Shown: positions 19,852 to 31,311 of the stretch, in pieces
Numbering within the stretch: the stretch's first letter is position 1
Layout of the letters: each line of letters begins with the position of its first letter
From: Pseudoxanthomonas kaohsiungensis
GTDB taxonomy: Bacteria > Pseudomonadota > Gammaproteobacteria > Xanthomonadales > Xanthomonadaceae
Length of the DNA stretch: 64,000 nt
Assembly (NCBI RefSeq): GCF_010211765.1
Contig: NZ_PDWO01000008.1
Coordinates: forward strand, 62,001-126,000
Reading direction: 5' to 3'
The notes under the pieces: generated by a model
Told to the model about the DNA's origin: nothing
Database searches by the model: none
Seen by the model: the letters and a program-made list of their open reading frames with translations, nothing else
Translations under genes and position numbers: made by a program

Positions 19852-20504
19852 ACCGCACGCTGTACAGAACCCGGATCAAGTTCTGCGGCCTGACCCGCCC
19901 CGGCGACGTGCGCCTGGCCGGCGAACTCGGCGTGGACGCGGTCGGCTTCGTCTTAGCCCCCGACAGCCCGCGCCGGTTGACCGCCGTCGAGGCGCGCCAG
20001 TTGCGGCTGGCGCTGGCGCCGATGGTCAGCGTGGTCGCGCTGTTCCGCGACAACACCGCCACCGAGGTACGCGAGGTGGTGCGCCAGTTGCGTCCGTCGG
20101 TGCTGCAGTTCCACGGCGACGAGGACGACGCCTTCTGCCGTGCATTCCGGGTGCCCTGGATGAAGGCGATCCCGATGGCCAACGGCGAGGCCTGGGACGC
20201 GCGCACCTTGCAGCAGCGCTGGCCCCATGCCGACGGCTTCCTGTTCGACAGCCACGGCGCGGGCAAGGGGGGCGGCACCGGCAAGGCCTTCGACTGGAGC
20301 CGCATTCCGACCGGCCTGCACCGGCCGTTCGTGCTGGCCGGCGGCATCACGCCGGACAACGTGTTCGACGCGATCCACGCCACCCTGCCGTGGGCGGTCG
20401 ACGTAGCCAGCGGCATCGAGGTGTCGCCGGGCATCAAGGACGGCGAGAAGATGCGCCGGTTCGTCGCCGAAGTGCGCCGCGCCGACTGCGCCGAGCTCGA
20501 TTGA
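19848..20504 (+). CDS. trpF: Phosphoribosylanthranilate isomerase
   Basis: Third step of tryptophan synthesis from anthranilate. The 218 aa begin at a GTG that overlaps the truA stop and follows a GAGGAGG ribosome site. The general base Cys is in KFCGLTRP (residue 13), the acid Asp in VDVASGIE, and the phosphate-binding segment is [11 protein letters not shown]. The separation of trpF from other trp genes next to truA is the usual gammaproteobacterial arrangement; here trpBA follow after the divergent regulator. Confidence 0.97.
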   Translation: MNRTLYRTRIKFCGLTRPGDVRLAGELGVDAVGFVLAPDSPRRLTAVEARQLRLALAPMVSVVALFRDNTATEVREVVRQLRPSVLQFHGDEDDAFCRAFRVPWMKAIPMANGEAWDARTLQQRWPHADGFLFDSHGAGKGGGTGKAFDWSRIPTGLHRPFVLAGGITPDNVFDAIHATLPWAVDVASGIEVSPGIKDGEKMRRFVAEVRRADCAELD

Positions 20505-20544
20505 GCCGGGCAGGTCACCAGTCCCCACGCACCGGTCGGACACC

Positions 20545-21438
20545 TCACCGGCCCGGCTGCAGCTCCGTGCGCAGCCACGTCGCCAGCGCCGGGATCCGCG
20601 CGTCGTCGCTGCCGCGCGTCGTGCACAGGGCCCATTGCCCGCCTGTTTCGACGAAGCCCCAGGGCGCGGCCAGGCGACCCTGGTCGAGGTCGGCCTGGAC
20701 CAGCTCCAGCGGCGCGATCGCCACCCCCAGCCCGGCCACGGCAGCCTCCAGCAGGTAGGTCAGGTGCTCGAACCCGGTGCCGGCGTTGGCATCGGCAGTT
20801 TCCAGGCCGTGCGCGGCGAACCAGCGCGGCCATGCCTGCGGCCGCGACCGTGTGTGCAGCCGCGGCGCGCCCCGCAATGCCGAAGGCGGCGCGTCCTGCA
20901 ACGCCGCCAGCTGCGCATGGCGCGGGCTCAGGACCGGACCGATGCGCTCCGGCGCCAGCGCATGCACCTGCCAGGACGAGGGCCACGGCGCTTCCCCGAG
21001 CAGCAGCGCCGCATCCAGTCCGGACAGCGCCGGATCGAAGCCTTCGCGCGCGGAGAAGTGCAGGGTGAGCGTCGGCAGCTCGGCCGACAGCCGCTCCAGG
21101 CGGGGGATCGCCCAGCGCGCCAACAGGCTGCCCGGGCAGCCCAGCACGAGCGCGGCCGCCGGTTCGCGCGCACGCTGCAGCGCCCCCCAGGTCGCCTGCA
21201 GGGTGGCGAACGCATCGCCGGCGGCATCACGCAGGCGCAGGCCGCGCGCGGTCAGGGCCAGGCCGCGCCCCTCCCGCTCGAACAGTGGCGCGCCGAGCGC
21301 CTCTTCCAGGCTGCGGACATGGCGGCTGATCGCGCCGTGGGTGACGTGCAGTTCGGCCGCCGCCCGGCTCAGGCTGCCCAGTCGGGCCGCCGCCTCGAAG
21401 GCGCGCAGGGCGTTGAGCGGGGGCAGGGTCCGCGACAT
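20545..21438 (-). CDS. trpI: LysR-type regulator, TrpI-like
   Basis: DNA-binding regulator of 297 aa: N-terminal winged helix (LNALRAFEAAARLGSLSRAA then VTHGAISRHVRSLEE) and an effector domain with periplasmic-binding fold. It is transcribed divergently from trpB with 95 nt between, exactly the trpI/trpBA layout of Pseudomonas, where indoleglycerol phosphate is the inducer. That position, plus the GcvA/TrpI-type start LPPLNALRAFEAAAR, supports TrpI. The effector is inferred, not visible. It converges on trpF. Confidence 0.82.
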   Translation of the reverse strand: MSRTLPPLNALRAFEAAARLGSLSRAAAELHVTHGAISRHVRSLEEALGAPLFEREGRGLALTARGLRLRDAAGDAFATLQATWGALQRAREPAAALVLGCPGSLLARWAIPRLERLSAELPTLTLHFSAREGFDPALSGLDAALLLGEAPWPSSWQVHALAPERIGPVLSPRHAQLAALQDAPPSALRGAPRLHTRSRPQAWPRWFAAHGLETADANAGTGFEHLTYLLEAAVAGLGVAIAPLELVQADLDQGRLAAPWGFVETGGQWALCTTRGSDDARIPALATWLRTELQPGR

Positions 21439-21533
21439 GTGACTTTTCCTGAAGAGTCGTGACAATAGTATCGGTTTCCAGGCAATGAATCGTGCGCTAG
21501 GCTGACATCCCGTAGCGCCCCTCCGGACTCTCC
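21439..21533. promoter_or_regulatory. Divergent trpI-trpB control region
   Basis: The only AT-richer stretch between the divergent genes includes GTCGTGACAATAGTATCGG near 21458, with a possible -10 for trpI on the minus strand. A LysR-type operator is expected here by analogy with Pseudomonas; I cannot pick the T-N11-A box with confidence. Confidence 0.4.
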
Positions 21534-22741
<1,208 letters not shown>

Positions 22742-22745
<4 letters not shown>

Positions 22746-22764
22746 GAGCCGATTCATCGGCGAC
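22742..22764 (+). repeat. Single REP element overlapping trpB stop
   Basis: Begins GTAGGAGCCGATTC and closes ATCGGCGAC. The same sequence, inverted, is the minus-strand unit of the tandem pairs at 10489-10799. Its GTAG supplies the last base of the final trpB sense codon and the stop. Confidence 0.85.
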
Positions 22765-22860
22765 CCGATCCCCCTCCAACGCCGCCACCCAACGCGACGC
22801 CTGGCGAACAGGCGTCCACCCGTGCCCCGACAGGCGCGACCCCGGACCCACAGGCCACCC

Positions 22861-23664
22861 ATGAGCCGCTTCGAGAACAAGTTCGCGCAACTGCGTGCCG
22901 CCGGCCGCAAGGCCCTGATCCCCTTTTTTACCGCCGGCGACCCGTCGCTGGAAGCGACCGTGCCGGTGATGCACGCGCTGGTGGAGGCCGGCGCCGATGT
23001 CATCGAGCTGGGCGTGGCGTTTTCCGATCCGATGGCCGACGGCCCGGTGATCCAGCGCAGCTCCGAGCGCGCGCTGGCGCGTGGTGCGGGTACCGGCTAC
23101 GTGTTCGAATGCGTGCGCCGCTTCCGCCAGCGCGATGCCGATACGCCGGTGGTGCTGATGGGGTACCTCAATCCGGTGGAGATCCGCGGCGCGGCGCGCT
23201 TCGCCCGCGAGGCGGTCGCCGCCGGCGTCGATGGCGTGCTGCTGGTCGACCTGCCGCCGGAAGAGGCGGGCGAATTCCAGCAGGCCTTCGATGCCGCCGG
23301 CCTGGCCCTGGTGATGCTGGCCTCGCCGACGACCTCGCCGGCGCGCGCGGCGATGCTGAGCGCGAACGCGCAAGGCTATCTCTACTACGTCAGCTACGCC
23401 GGCGTGACCGGAGCGGATCGCCTGGACACGCAGGTCGCCGGTCGCCGGCTGCAGGAGCTGCGCGCCGCGGCGAAGGTGCCGGTGGTGGCCGGGTTCGGCA
23501 TCAAGGATGCCGCCAGCGCCGCGGCGATGGCGGTCGACGCCGATGGCGTGGTGGTCGGCAGCGCGCTGGTGTCGATGCTGGCCGATGCGGCGGATCCGGA
23601 GGCGGCCGCGGGGCGGGCGCGCGAGTTCCTGGCGCCATTGCGGCAGGCCGTGGACGCGGGCTGA
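22861..23664 (+). CDS. trpA: Tryptophan synthase alpha chain
   Basis: Cleaves indoleglycerol phosphate and channels indole to TrpB. The 267 aa have catalytic Glu49 (VIELGVAFSDP) and Asp60 (MADGP), plus the loop YVSYAGVTGAD and the phosphate-binding GFGIKDAA. The frame is open upstream as far as trpB but MSRFENKFAQL is the standard start. It is followed by the long repeat block. Confidence 0.97.
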   Translation: MSRFENKFAQLRAAGRKALIPFFTAGDPSLEATVPVMHALVEAGADVIELGVAFSDPMADGPVIQRSSERALARGAGTGYVFECVRRFRQRDADTPVVLMGYLNPVEIRGAARFAREAVAAGVDGVLLVDLPPEEAGEFQQAFDAAGLALVMLASPTTSPARAAMLSANAQGYLYYVSYAGVTGADRLDTQVAGRRLQELRAAAKVPVVAGFGIKDAASAAAMAVDADGVVVGSALVSMLADAADPEAAAGRAREFLAPLRQAVDAG

Positions 23665-23685
23665 GCCTGAGGGAGCGGATGCAGT

Positions 23686-23817
23686 AGCAACTGCAGGAGC
23701 AACTGCAGGAGCAACTGCAGGAGCAACTGCAGGAGCAACTGCAGGAGCAACTGCAGGAGCAACTGCAGGAGCAACTGCAGGAGCAACTGCAGGAGCAACT
23801 GCAGGAGCAACTGCAGT
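23686..23817. repeat. 12-bp tandem repeat, 11 units
   Basis: Eleven head-to-tail copies of AGCAACTGCAGG, perfect except that the last ends in T. Each holds a CTGCAG palindrome. It starts 21 nt after the trpA stop. The unit length keeps all frames open, but no start, ribosome site or partner frame suggests a protein. Confidence 0.95.
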
Positions 23818-23832
23818 GGGGCACGCGGGCTT

Positions 23833-23956
23833 CGGAGGGAGTCCGCCGTCGCCTGGGGGAATGGCCCATCCCTCGGGACGACATCCTGTCTTTACTCGGG
23901 TCGTGGCACATCCATGTGCCACTTGGTCCATTCCCCCAGGCAACGACGGACTTCCG
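23833..23956 (+). repeat. Cruciform dispersed repeat, copy B
   Basis: A 124-nt relative of copy A in the same orientation. The arms here read CCGTCGCCTGGGGGAATGG on the left and, as complement, CGTTGCCTGGGGGAATGG on the right. The inner palindrome GTGGCACATCCATGTGCCAC at 23903-23922 is identical to copy A. The outer arms differ from copy A yet still pair with each other. Confidence 0.85.
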
Positions 23957-24002
23957 TGCGGTTCCGGCTCGTCACTTCGTCCTGGACGAAGAATCCTCGG
24001 TA

Positions 24003-24050
24003 GCCGCAGCCGCAGCCGCAGCCGCAGCCACCGACACCGACACCGACACT
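24003..24050. repeat. Hexamer runs (GCCGCA)n and (ACCGAC)n
   Basis: About four and a half copies of GCCGCA followed directly by about three and a half copies of ACCGAC, between cruciform copies B and C. No gene is recognised. Confidence 0.8.
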
Positions 24051-24182
24051 GTGACCGTCACCGTCCTGCTCGTTGGGAGGGTGCGCTGGCGTCATGGGCA
24101 ACAAGCACTGATCGCGGTCCCGCCGCGGCCATGGCCTTGCTGCTTTGAAGGACGTCACCGAAGGCAATCCCCCCAACGTCGC

Positions 24183-24307
24183 CGAAGGCCGTCGTTGCCG
24201 TAGGGGATGGCCCAAGTGGCACATGGATGTGCCACGGCCCTTCGTAAAGACAGGACGTCGTCCCGAAGGGTGGGCCATCCCCTGCGGCAACGGCGGACTC
24301 CTTCCGA
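24183..24307 (-). repeat. Cruciform dispersed repeat, copy C
   Basis: Third copy, inverted relative to A and B. The arms read CGTTGCCGTAGGGGATGGCCCA and, as complement of the other side, CGTTGCCGCAGGGGATGGC. The palindrome occurs as its complement at 24216-24235. Inner flanks CCCTTCGGG and CGAAGGG also pair here, unlike the sequence in copies A and B. Confidence 0.85.
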
Positions 24308-24332
24308 AGCCAACGCCGCAGGATGCTTTTTC

Positions 24333-24371
24333 GCAGTTGCAGTTGCAGTTGAAGCCGCAACCGCAACCGCG
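24333..24371. repeat. Hexamer runs (GCAGTT)3 and (CCGCAA)3
   Basis: Three copies of GCAGTT followed by three of CCGCAA, ending six nt before the ogt stop codon. Confidence 0.8.
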
Positions 24372-24376
24372 CAATC

Positions 24377-24892
24377 TCAGGAAAACAGGTCGGCCGCCGG
24401 CGTTTCCCTCGGCAACGCGCCCTCCAGCTCCAGCAGGAAGCGCTTGGTCGGCAGGCCGCCACCGAAACCGGTGAGCGAGCCGTCCGCACCGATCACCCGG
24501 TGGCAGGGCAGCACGATCGGCAGCGGATTGCGGCCGTTGGCCGCGCCGACCGCGCGCGTGGCCGCCGGACGGTCCACGCGCAGGGCCAGTTGCGCGTAGC
24601 TGGCGGTCTGGCCGTAGGGAATCGACGCCAGCGCGAACCACACCTCGCGCTGGAACGGCGTGCCCTGCGGCGCCAGCGGCATGTCGAACGTTTCGCGCTT
24701 GCCGGCGAAGTATTCGCCCAGCTGCGCCTGCGCCTGGTCCAGCAGCGGGTGGTCGCCTTCGCGCCAGCCTTCGCGGTGTTGCGGGTGGCGGTTGCTCGGG
24801 AATTCGATCGCATGCAGCCCCGCATCGGATGCGGCGATGGTGAGCGCGCCCACCGGGCTGGCGATGCGGCGATAGTGGATGGTGCCCATCAT
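24377..24892 (-). CDS. ogt: Methylated-DNA--[protein]-cysteine S-methyltransferase
   Basis: Suicide repair protein that moves methyl groups from O6-methylguanine to its own cysteine. The 171 aa have the acceptor Cys130 in LPCHRVIGADGSLTGFGGG and the DNA-binding helix TASYAQLALRV. There is no Ada-type N-terminal domain. The ATG at 24890-24892 overlaps the TGA of the upstream Ada-AlkA gene (ATGA); a second ATG follows immediately. The overlap marks a two-gene alkylation repair operon. Confidence 0.96.
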   Translation of the reverse strand: MMGTIHYRRIASPVGALTIAASDAGLHAIEFPSNRHPQHREGWREGDHPLLDQAQAQLGEYFAGKRETFDMPLAPQGTPFQREVWFALASIPYGQTASYAQLALRVDRPAATRAVGAANGRNPLPIVLPCHRVIGADGSLTGFGGGLPTKRFLLELEGALPRETPAADLFS

Positions 24893-26427
24893 GGTTTCTC
24901 CGCGGGTGTGGGCGATGCCATCGCATCGCGCCAGAGGTGGATCACGGCGTAGGCGCGCCAGGGGCGCCAGGCCTCGGCGCGTTCGCGCAGGCCGCGCGCG
25001 GTCAGCCGGCTGCCGTCGCCGGGCACGGCCTTCTGCAACACCAGGTCTTCGGCCGGAAACGCATCCGGATGGCCGAGCGCGCGCATCGCCAGGTACTGCG
25101 CCGTCCACGGGCCGATTCCGGGCAGCGCGCTCCAGGCGGCGGCGAAATCGTCCAGCGTCTGTTCGGCCTCGAAGCCCACGCGTCCGTCGAGCAGCGCGGC
25201 CGCCAGCGTGCGCACCGTGGCCACGCGCGCGCCGGTGAGGCCCAGGCCGTCGAGGTCGCCGTCGGCCAGCGCGGCGGGGGTGGGGAACAGGTGCGTCAGG
25301 CCGTCCAGCAGCGGTGCGTCCAGCACATGGCCATGGCGCTGCGCCAGCCGCGCGGTCAACGTACGCGCGGCGGCAACGCTCACCTGCTGGCCGATCACCG
25401 CGCGCACCGCGATCTCGAAGCCGTCCCAGCCGCTGGGCAGGCGCAGCCCGGGTCGCTTGCGCAGCAGCGGGCGCAGGCGCGGGTCGGTCGACAGCGCAGC
25501 GGCGATGGCGTTCGGATCGGCATCGAGGTCGAACATGCGGCGCACCCGCTGGACGATGTCGGCCAGTTGCGCGGGCGCGGCGCCGCGCAGTTCGAGCTTG
25601 AGCGCATGGCTGCGCTCGGCACGCCCGGCGGGCCAGGCGCTGATCCGCAGCCAGCCGGGCGCGGCCGCCGACCCGATCACGCGCGCATAGCTGCGCGCAT
25701 CCACCCGCTCCACGCCGGGCAAGGCGCGGCCGCGCAGGAAATCGAGCATGGCGGTGAAGTCGTACGGCGGCCGGTAGCCCAGGCGCAGCACCAGCGGCTG
25801 GGTGGCGTCGCCGACCGGCTGTTCTTCCGGCGCGCGCCGGCGCAGGTCGCGCGGTGCCATGCCGTAGGCGTCGAGGAAGGCGGCATTGAAGCGGCGCAGG
25901 CTCGCGAAGCCCGCCGCCAGCGCGACTTCCGTGACCGGCAACGGGGTTTCGGTCAGCAGCTGCTTGGCGAACAGCAGGCGCCGCGTGCCATGTACGCCGA
26001 TCGGCGCGGCGCCCAGGCGTTCGACGAACAGCCGCCGCAGCTGGCGCTCGCCCAGGTGCACGCGTTCGGCCAGCTCCGCCAGCGACCGCTCGGCGAGGAA
26101 GCCCTGGTCGATCAGCTTGAGCGCGCGCGCCACCGTTTCGTCGCCGCGACGCCAGGCGCCGTCGCCCGGCGCCAGTTCCGGCCGGCAGCGCAGGCACGGA
26201 CGGAAGCCGGCCGACTCGGCCGCCGCCGCGCTCGGGTAGTAGTCCACGTTCTGCGGCTTCGGGGCCGGCGCCGGACACACCGGACGGCAGTAGATACCGG
26301 TACTGCGCACGGCGGTGAAGAACAGTCCGTCGAAACGCGCATCCCGGCTCAGCCGCGCGCGTTCGCAGATGCGCAGCGGGGGCAGGGCTGCGCTGGAGGA
26401 GGCAAGCGGGGCGGGCCGGTTCGACAT
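24889..26427 (-). CDS. alkA: Ada-type sensor/AraC HTH fused to AlkA 3-methyladenine glycosylase
   Basis: A 512-aa fusion. Residues about 20-90 are an Ada zinc domain with Cys47, Cys51, Cys78 and Cys81 (YCRPVC ... FRPCLRC); the first cysteine of this set is the methyl acceptor from phosphotriesters in Ada. Residues about 95-190 are an AraC HTH (LAERVHLGERQLRRLF, EVALAAGFASLRRFNAAF). The remainder is AlkA: N-terminal domain, HhH motif LPGIGPWTAQYLAMRALG, then PDAFPAED with the catalytic Asp. It may both sense alkylation and excise damaged bases, and probably activates its own operon with ogt. Confidence 0.95.
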   Translation of the reverse strand: MSNRPAPLASSSAALPPLRICERARLSRDARFDGLFFTAVRSTGIYCRPVCPAPAPKPQNVDYYPSAAAAESAGFRPCLRCRPELAPGDGAWRRGDETVARALKLIDQGFLAERSLAELAERVHLGERQLRRLFVERLGAAPIGVHGTRRLLFAKQLLTETPLPVTEVALAAGFASLRRFNAAFLDAYGMAPRDLRRRAPEEQPVGDATQPLVLRLGYRPPYDFTAMLDFLRGRALPGVERVDARSYARVIGSAAAPGWLRISAWPAGRAERSHALKLELRGAAPAQLADIVQRVRRMFDLDADPNAIAAALSTDPRLRPLLRKRPGLRLPSGWDGFEIAVRAVIGQQVSVAAARTLTARLAQRHGHVLDAPLLDGLTHLFPTPAALADGDLDGLGLTGARVATVRTLAAALLDGRVGFEAEQTLDDFAAAWSALPGIGPWTAQYLAMRALGHPDAFPAEDLVLQKAVPGDGSRLTARGLRERAEAWRPWRAYAVIHLWRDAMASPTPAEKP

Positions 26428-26527
26428 GCGAGCAGGCTAGCACCACCGGCGGCAGCGGACTGGCCGTTTTCGGACATCGCTGGCGGGGCACTGCACGCCG
26501 CCGCCGGTGCCGCCCGCACCGGTGCCG

Positions 26528-27793
26528 TCATGGCTGCCGCAGCGCCGGCAGCAGCGTCCGCGGGTCGCCGTCGTTAGGCTGCGGGGCGATGCCCAGCAGG
26601 CGCGCCAGCAGCGGATAGACATCGACATTGTCGAACGGCGGCAGCACCACGCCGTCGCCGAACGCCGGGCCGTCGGCGATGAACACCGCGCGCATCGCCG
26701 GCGAGTCCGGGTCGTACCCGTGCGCGCCGCGGTCATGCGTGCCGCTGGCATTGCGCCTGTCGACGGTCGCGCGCGGCAGTGCGTTCCAGCCTTCGTCCAT
26801 CTGGCAGACGATGGGGGGGACGCGGGGATGGCTGCCGTACTGCAGGCGCGCCGGGATCGCGGCCTTGTTCCAGCACTGGTAGTGCGCGTGGCGGCCAACC
26901 AGGCGCGCGGTGACCTGCGCTTCGTGGCCGCTCCGCGGGACCAGGCCGACCACCTGGCCGATGCTCACCACTTCGGCTTCCTCCATCGACGCCATGTCCT
27001 CGACGGCCAGGTAGTGGCCCTCCGGCACCTCGGCCATGCCGTGGTCCGACACCACCAGCACGTTGGTCCGCTCCGCCAGGCCGGCCGCCTCCAGCCGCGC
27101 AAGCAGCGCGCCCACCATCGCGTCGGCCGCGCGGATCGCGGCACGGGTTTCAGGCGCGTCGGGACCATGATCGTGGCCGGCACCGTCGACGTTCTCCAGG
27201 TACACGGCGAGCAGGCCCGGCGGCGGGCGTCCGCTCGTGCCAAGCCAGCCGGCGATGCGCTCCACCCGCGCCTCCAGCGGCACTCCGGCATCGAACCGGT
27301 GCCAGTCCCGCGGCATTACGCCGTCGCGCGGCGCCGTCACCCCCGGCCAGGCCCACACCCCGGTGGCGATGCCGGCCCGTTCGGCGCTGGTCCACAACGG
27401 CACGCCCTGCCACCAGCCGGGCACGCGCCCTGCGTCGCTGTCGGCGACGACGAAGCGGCCGAGGGCGGCATCGTTCATCGAGTTGTGGACGATGCCGTGG
27501 TGGTCCGGGCGCAGGCCGGTCACCAGGGTGTAGTGGTTCGGGAACGTGAGCACCGGATACGACGGCCGCATCCACTGCGCGCGCACGCCGCCGGCCGCCA
27601 GCCGGTCGAGGTGCGGAGTGTCGCCACGGCCCAGCGCGTCGGCACGCAGGCCATCGATCGACACCAGCAACAGGGTGGAAGGCGCAGGGGCGGCAGAAGG
27701 CGGCGGCGGGGCATGGTGCCGGGGCGGCGCGGCGCAGGCGGACAGCGACAGCAGCAGGACGAGGCTGGCAAGGCGGAGCGGGAGATCGGACAT
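26528..27793 (-). CDS. Lipoprotein nucleotide pyrophosphatase/phosphodiesterase
   Basis: Type I phosphodiesterase/nucleotide pyrophosphatase of the alkaline-phosphatase superfamily, 421 aa. A lipoprotein signal (LLLSLSACAAPP) puts it on the periplasmic face of a membrane. Metal ligands and nucleophile: Asp in VSIDGLRADAL, Thr in YPVLTFPNHYTL, Asp and His in VSDHGMAEVP, and His in GAHGYDPDSPAMRAVF. These are the ENPP/AP-superfamily signatures. The natural substrate is unknown; alkyl or sugar-nucleotide phosphodiesters are typical. Confidence 0.92.
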   Translation of the reverse strand: MSDLPLRLASLVLLLSLSACAAPPRHHAPPPPSAAPAPSTLLLVSIDGLRADALGRGDTPHLDRLAAGGVRAQWMRPSYPVLTFPNHYTLVTGLRPDHHGIVHNSMNDAALGRFVVADSDAGRVPGWWQGVPLWTSAERAGIATGVWAWPGVTAPRDGVMPRDWHRFDAGVPLEARVERIAGWLGTSGRPPPGLLAVYLENVDGAGHDHGPDAPETRAAIRAADAMVGALLARLEAAGLAERTNVLVVSDHGMAEVPEGHYLAVEDMASMEEAEVVSIGQVVGLVPRSGHEAQVTARLVGRHAHYQCWNKAAIPARLQYGSHPRVPPIVCQMDEGWNALPRATVDRRNASGTHDRGAHGYDPDSPAMRAVFIADGPAFGDGVVLPPFDNVDVYPLLARLLGIAPQPNDGDPRTLLPALRQP

Positions 27794-27925
27794 GGGGCAA
27801 CGCTTGGCGACGACCGACACAGCTTGGCAGACCCGCGCGCAATGCACATGACACCGGATGCGAAGGGACTTGACCTGTCCAGCCCGGGCGCGGATGCTCG
27901 GGCCAGGAACCCAGGAGATGCCGCC

Positions 27926-28288
27926 TTGAAGCCCATGCCCGTTCTGGTTGCCGTGCTCGCCCTTGTGCCGCTCTCCGAGGTCCAGGCTTCGCTGGGCAGT
28001 CCCGCGCGACAGGAGGCTGCGCCGCTGCGGGTCGACGGGCCGGCGGCGCCTGCGCAAGGCGCTGCGACGGAGAACGCCGGCCAGCGCACGGAGCGCCGCA
28101 GCCGCATGGTCGAAGCGACATTGGACGACCGGCCGGTGATGCGCTTCTCGGCCATGTACCGGGAGGTCGGACCCAAGCCCGCCACCAAGGACAACTGCCT
28201 GCAGGGCACCGGCAGCCGCCTCAAGCGCGAAAGCCAGGCCTCCTCGTGCCAGGGCCACGGCCAGATCTTCGTCCCGCCGGATCGCTGA
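27926..28288 (+). CDS. Small secreted protein of unknown function
   Basis: I do not recognise a named family. From a TTG eight nt after AGGAG the protein is 120 aa with a signal peptide (MKPMPVLVAVLALVPLSEVQA); an ATG three codons later is the alternative. The middle is low-complexity and charged; the end carries DNCLQGTGSRLKR and SSCQGHG with two cysteines. Small exported Xanthomonadaceae proteins with a C-terminal Cys...TGSR(L/I)KR...C pattern are familiar to me without a function. It is divergent from the phosphodiesterase and close to the SnoaL-like gene. Confidence 0.6.
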   Translation: MKPMPVLVAVLALVPLSEVQASLGSPARQEAAPLRVDGPAAPAQGAATENAGQRTERRSRMVEATLDDRPVMRFSAMYREVGPKPATKDNCLQGTGSRLKRESQASSCQGHGQIFVPPDR

Positions 28289-28291
28289 TCC

Positions 28292-28825
28292 ATGTCGGTC
28301 GGCGGCGCAGCGCTCCGGTGGACCGGCCTGGCGCTGCTCGTGCTGGCGCCCACGGCGCAGGCGGTCGCGCCGCCAACCCCGGCCGATGTCGCCCGCTGCG
28401 AAGTCTGGGCGCGTGAGCTGTCCTTCGCGCAGTCGGTGGCCGACCACGACGCCGCCGCATTCGCGGCGCACCTGCACCCGCTCGCCGTATTCGGCGTGAC
28501 CCGCCCCAATCCGCAGCGCGGCGAGCGCGAAATCCTCGACGCGTGGGCCGGGCTCATCGCCGGGCGCGAAACCCGGCTGTGGTGGTATCCGGAACACGTC
28601 CATGCCGGTGGCGACGCCAGCATCGTGTCTTCCAGCGGCCCGGCGCTCTACCAGGACGTGGCCAGCGGCCAGTACCGCCTCGGGCGCTTCAGCTCGGTCT
28701 GGCAGCGCGGCGAAGACGGAACCTGGCGCGTCGTGTTCGACGACGGCCTGGCTCCCCGGCCGGTGGAGGCGGCGCAGGTCGAGGCGTTCCACGCCGGGCG
28801 CGTCAACGCCTGTCCACCGGCATGA
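28292..28825 (+). CDS. Secreted NTF2/SnoaL-like (DUF4440) protein
   Basis: A 177-aa exported protein: signal peptide (GLALLVLAPTAQA) then a cone-shaped NTF2-like fold, recognised by WARELSFAQSVADHDAAAFAAHLHP, the GEREILDAWAGLI helix and the closing strand GTWRVVFDDG. Family members are enzymes or ligand binders with no general substrate. The gene starts four nt after the upstream small secreted protein, so the two are probably cotranscribed. Catalytic function cannot be inferred. Confidence 0.75.
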   Translation: MSVGGAALRWTGLALLVLAPTAQAVAPPTPADVARCEVWARELSFAQSVADHDAAAFAAHLHPLAVFGVTRPNPQRGEREILDAWAGLIAGRETRLWWYPEHVHAGGDASIVSSSGPALYQDVASGQYRLGRFSSVWQRGEDGTWRVVFDDGLAPRPVEAAQVEAFHAGRVNACPPA

Positions 28826-28890
28826 GCATCGGCTGAAGCGGCACGCGTGTCTTCATCGCGGCCTAAGCGGGTGGCGCGTATGAATGCCGT

Positions 28891-29358
28891 ATGGACACGA
28901 AGCACGATTCATCACGCCGGGCCCCGTCGGGCAGTCGCCATGCAGGCACCGCGACCCGGGCGCTGCTCGTTGCCGTGCTGGGGGGATCCGCATTCCTGAC
29001 CCACGCGCAGTCGGTGGCGCCCAATCGCTACGGCACGCCCGCGGTACCACCGATCGCCAACGACAGCGCGCTGGAGCGGCAGCAGAAAGCCGCCGCTGAA
29101 GCCCAGCGCAACCAGGATGCCGCCTCGCGCCGGGCCGAGCAGGACCGGATCGGCATGGCCGTGGACGCCAACCGCCAGCGGCTCGAGGCCGATCGCGCAA
29201 GGACCGAGCGGCAGCGAGCGACGGCAGCGAACCCGGCGGAGTCCGAACGCATGCGCCTGGACTTCGAGCAGCGGCGCCAGGCCGCCGAGCGCGAGCGCGA
29301 GGAGCTGGAGCGCCAGCGGGCCGCCTCGGAGGCGCGCCCGGCACCGCCGGAACCCTGA
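28891..29358 (+). CDS. Secreted coiled-coil protein of unknown function
   Basis: No family recognised. The 155 aa start [12 protein letters not shown] with a likely signal peptide ([19 protein letters not shown]). The mature protein is almost entirely a charged, glutamine/arginine/glutamate-rich helix (about 60-145: [29 protein letters not shown]), probably a periplasmic coiled coil. It lies between the SnoaL-like gene and hutU in the same direction. The codon pattern matches its neighbours, so it is likely real. Confidence 0.6.
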   Translation: MDTKHDSSRRAPSGSRHAGTATRALLVAVLGGSAFLTHAQSVAPNRYGTPAVPPIANDSALERQQKAAAEAQRNQDAASRRAEQDRIGMAVDANRQRLEADRARTERQRATAANPAESERMRLDFEQRRQAAEREREELERQRAASEARPAPPEP

Positions 29359-29465
29359 GGCCACATCGACGCGGATTCGGCCGCCGCCGCACCGCGCGGA
29401 CAGGCCCCCACGCCCGCGCGCTGCGCCCTGCGATAATGCCGGCCTGTCCTTGGAGGTTCCCCGGC

Positions 29466-31145
<1,680 letters not shown>

Positions 31146-31311
31146 CCGGGCCGGCACCGGTCCCACGCGGGGCGGGGGAGGTTGCCGCCCGTCGCGGAAG
31201 GATGCCCGCCGACGGCCCCGGTTCGCCGGCCGCCGCATAGGTCCAAAGTCCCCTTCGCCATCCGCGGGGGCATGCCTATGCTGCCGGCGAACCGTCACTG
31301 GAGCGCCTTCC

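Noticed and set aside
23686-23817. CRISPR array
   Set aside because: The 12-bp units are directly adjacent with no spacers, and no cas genes are nearby.
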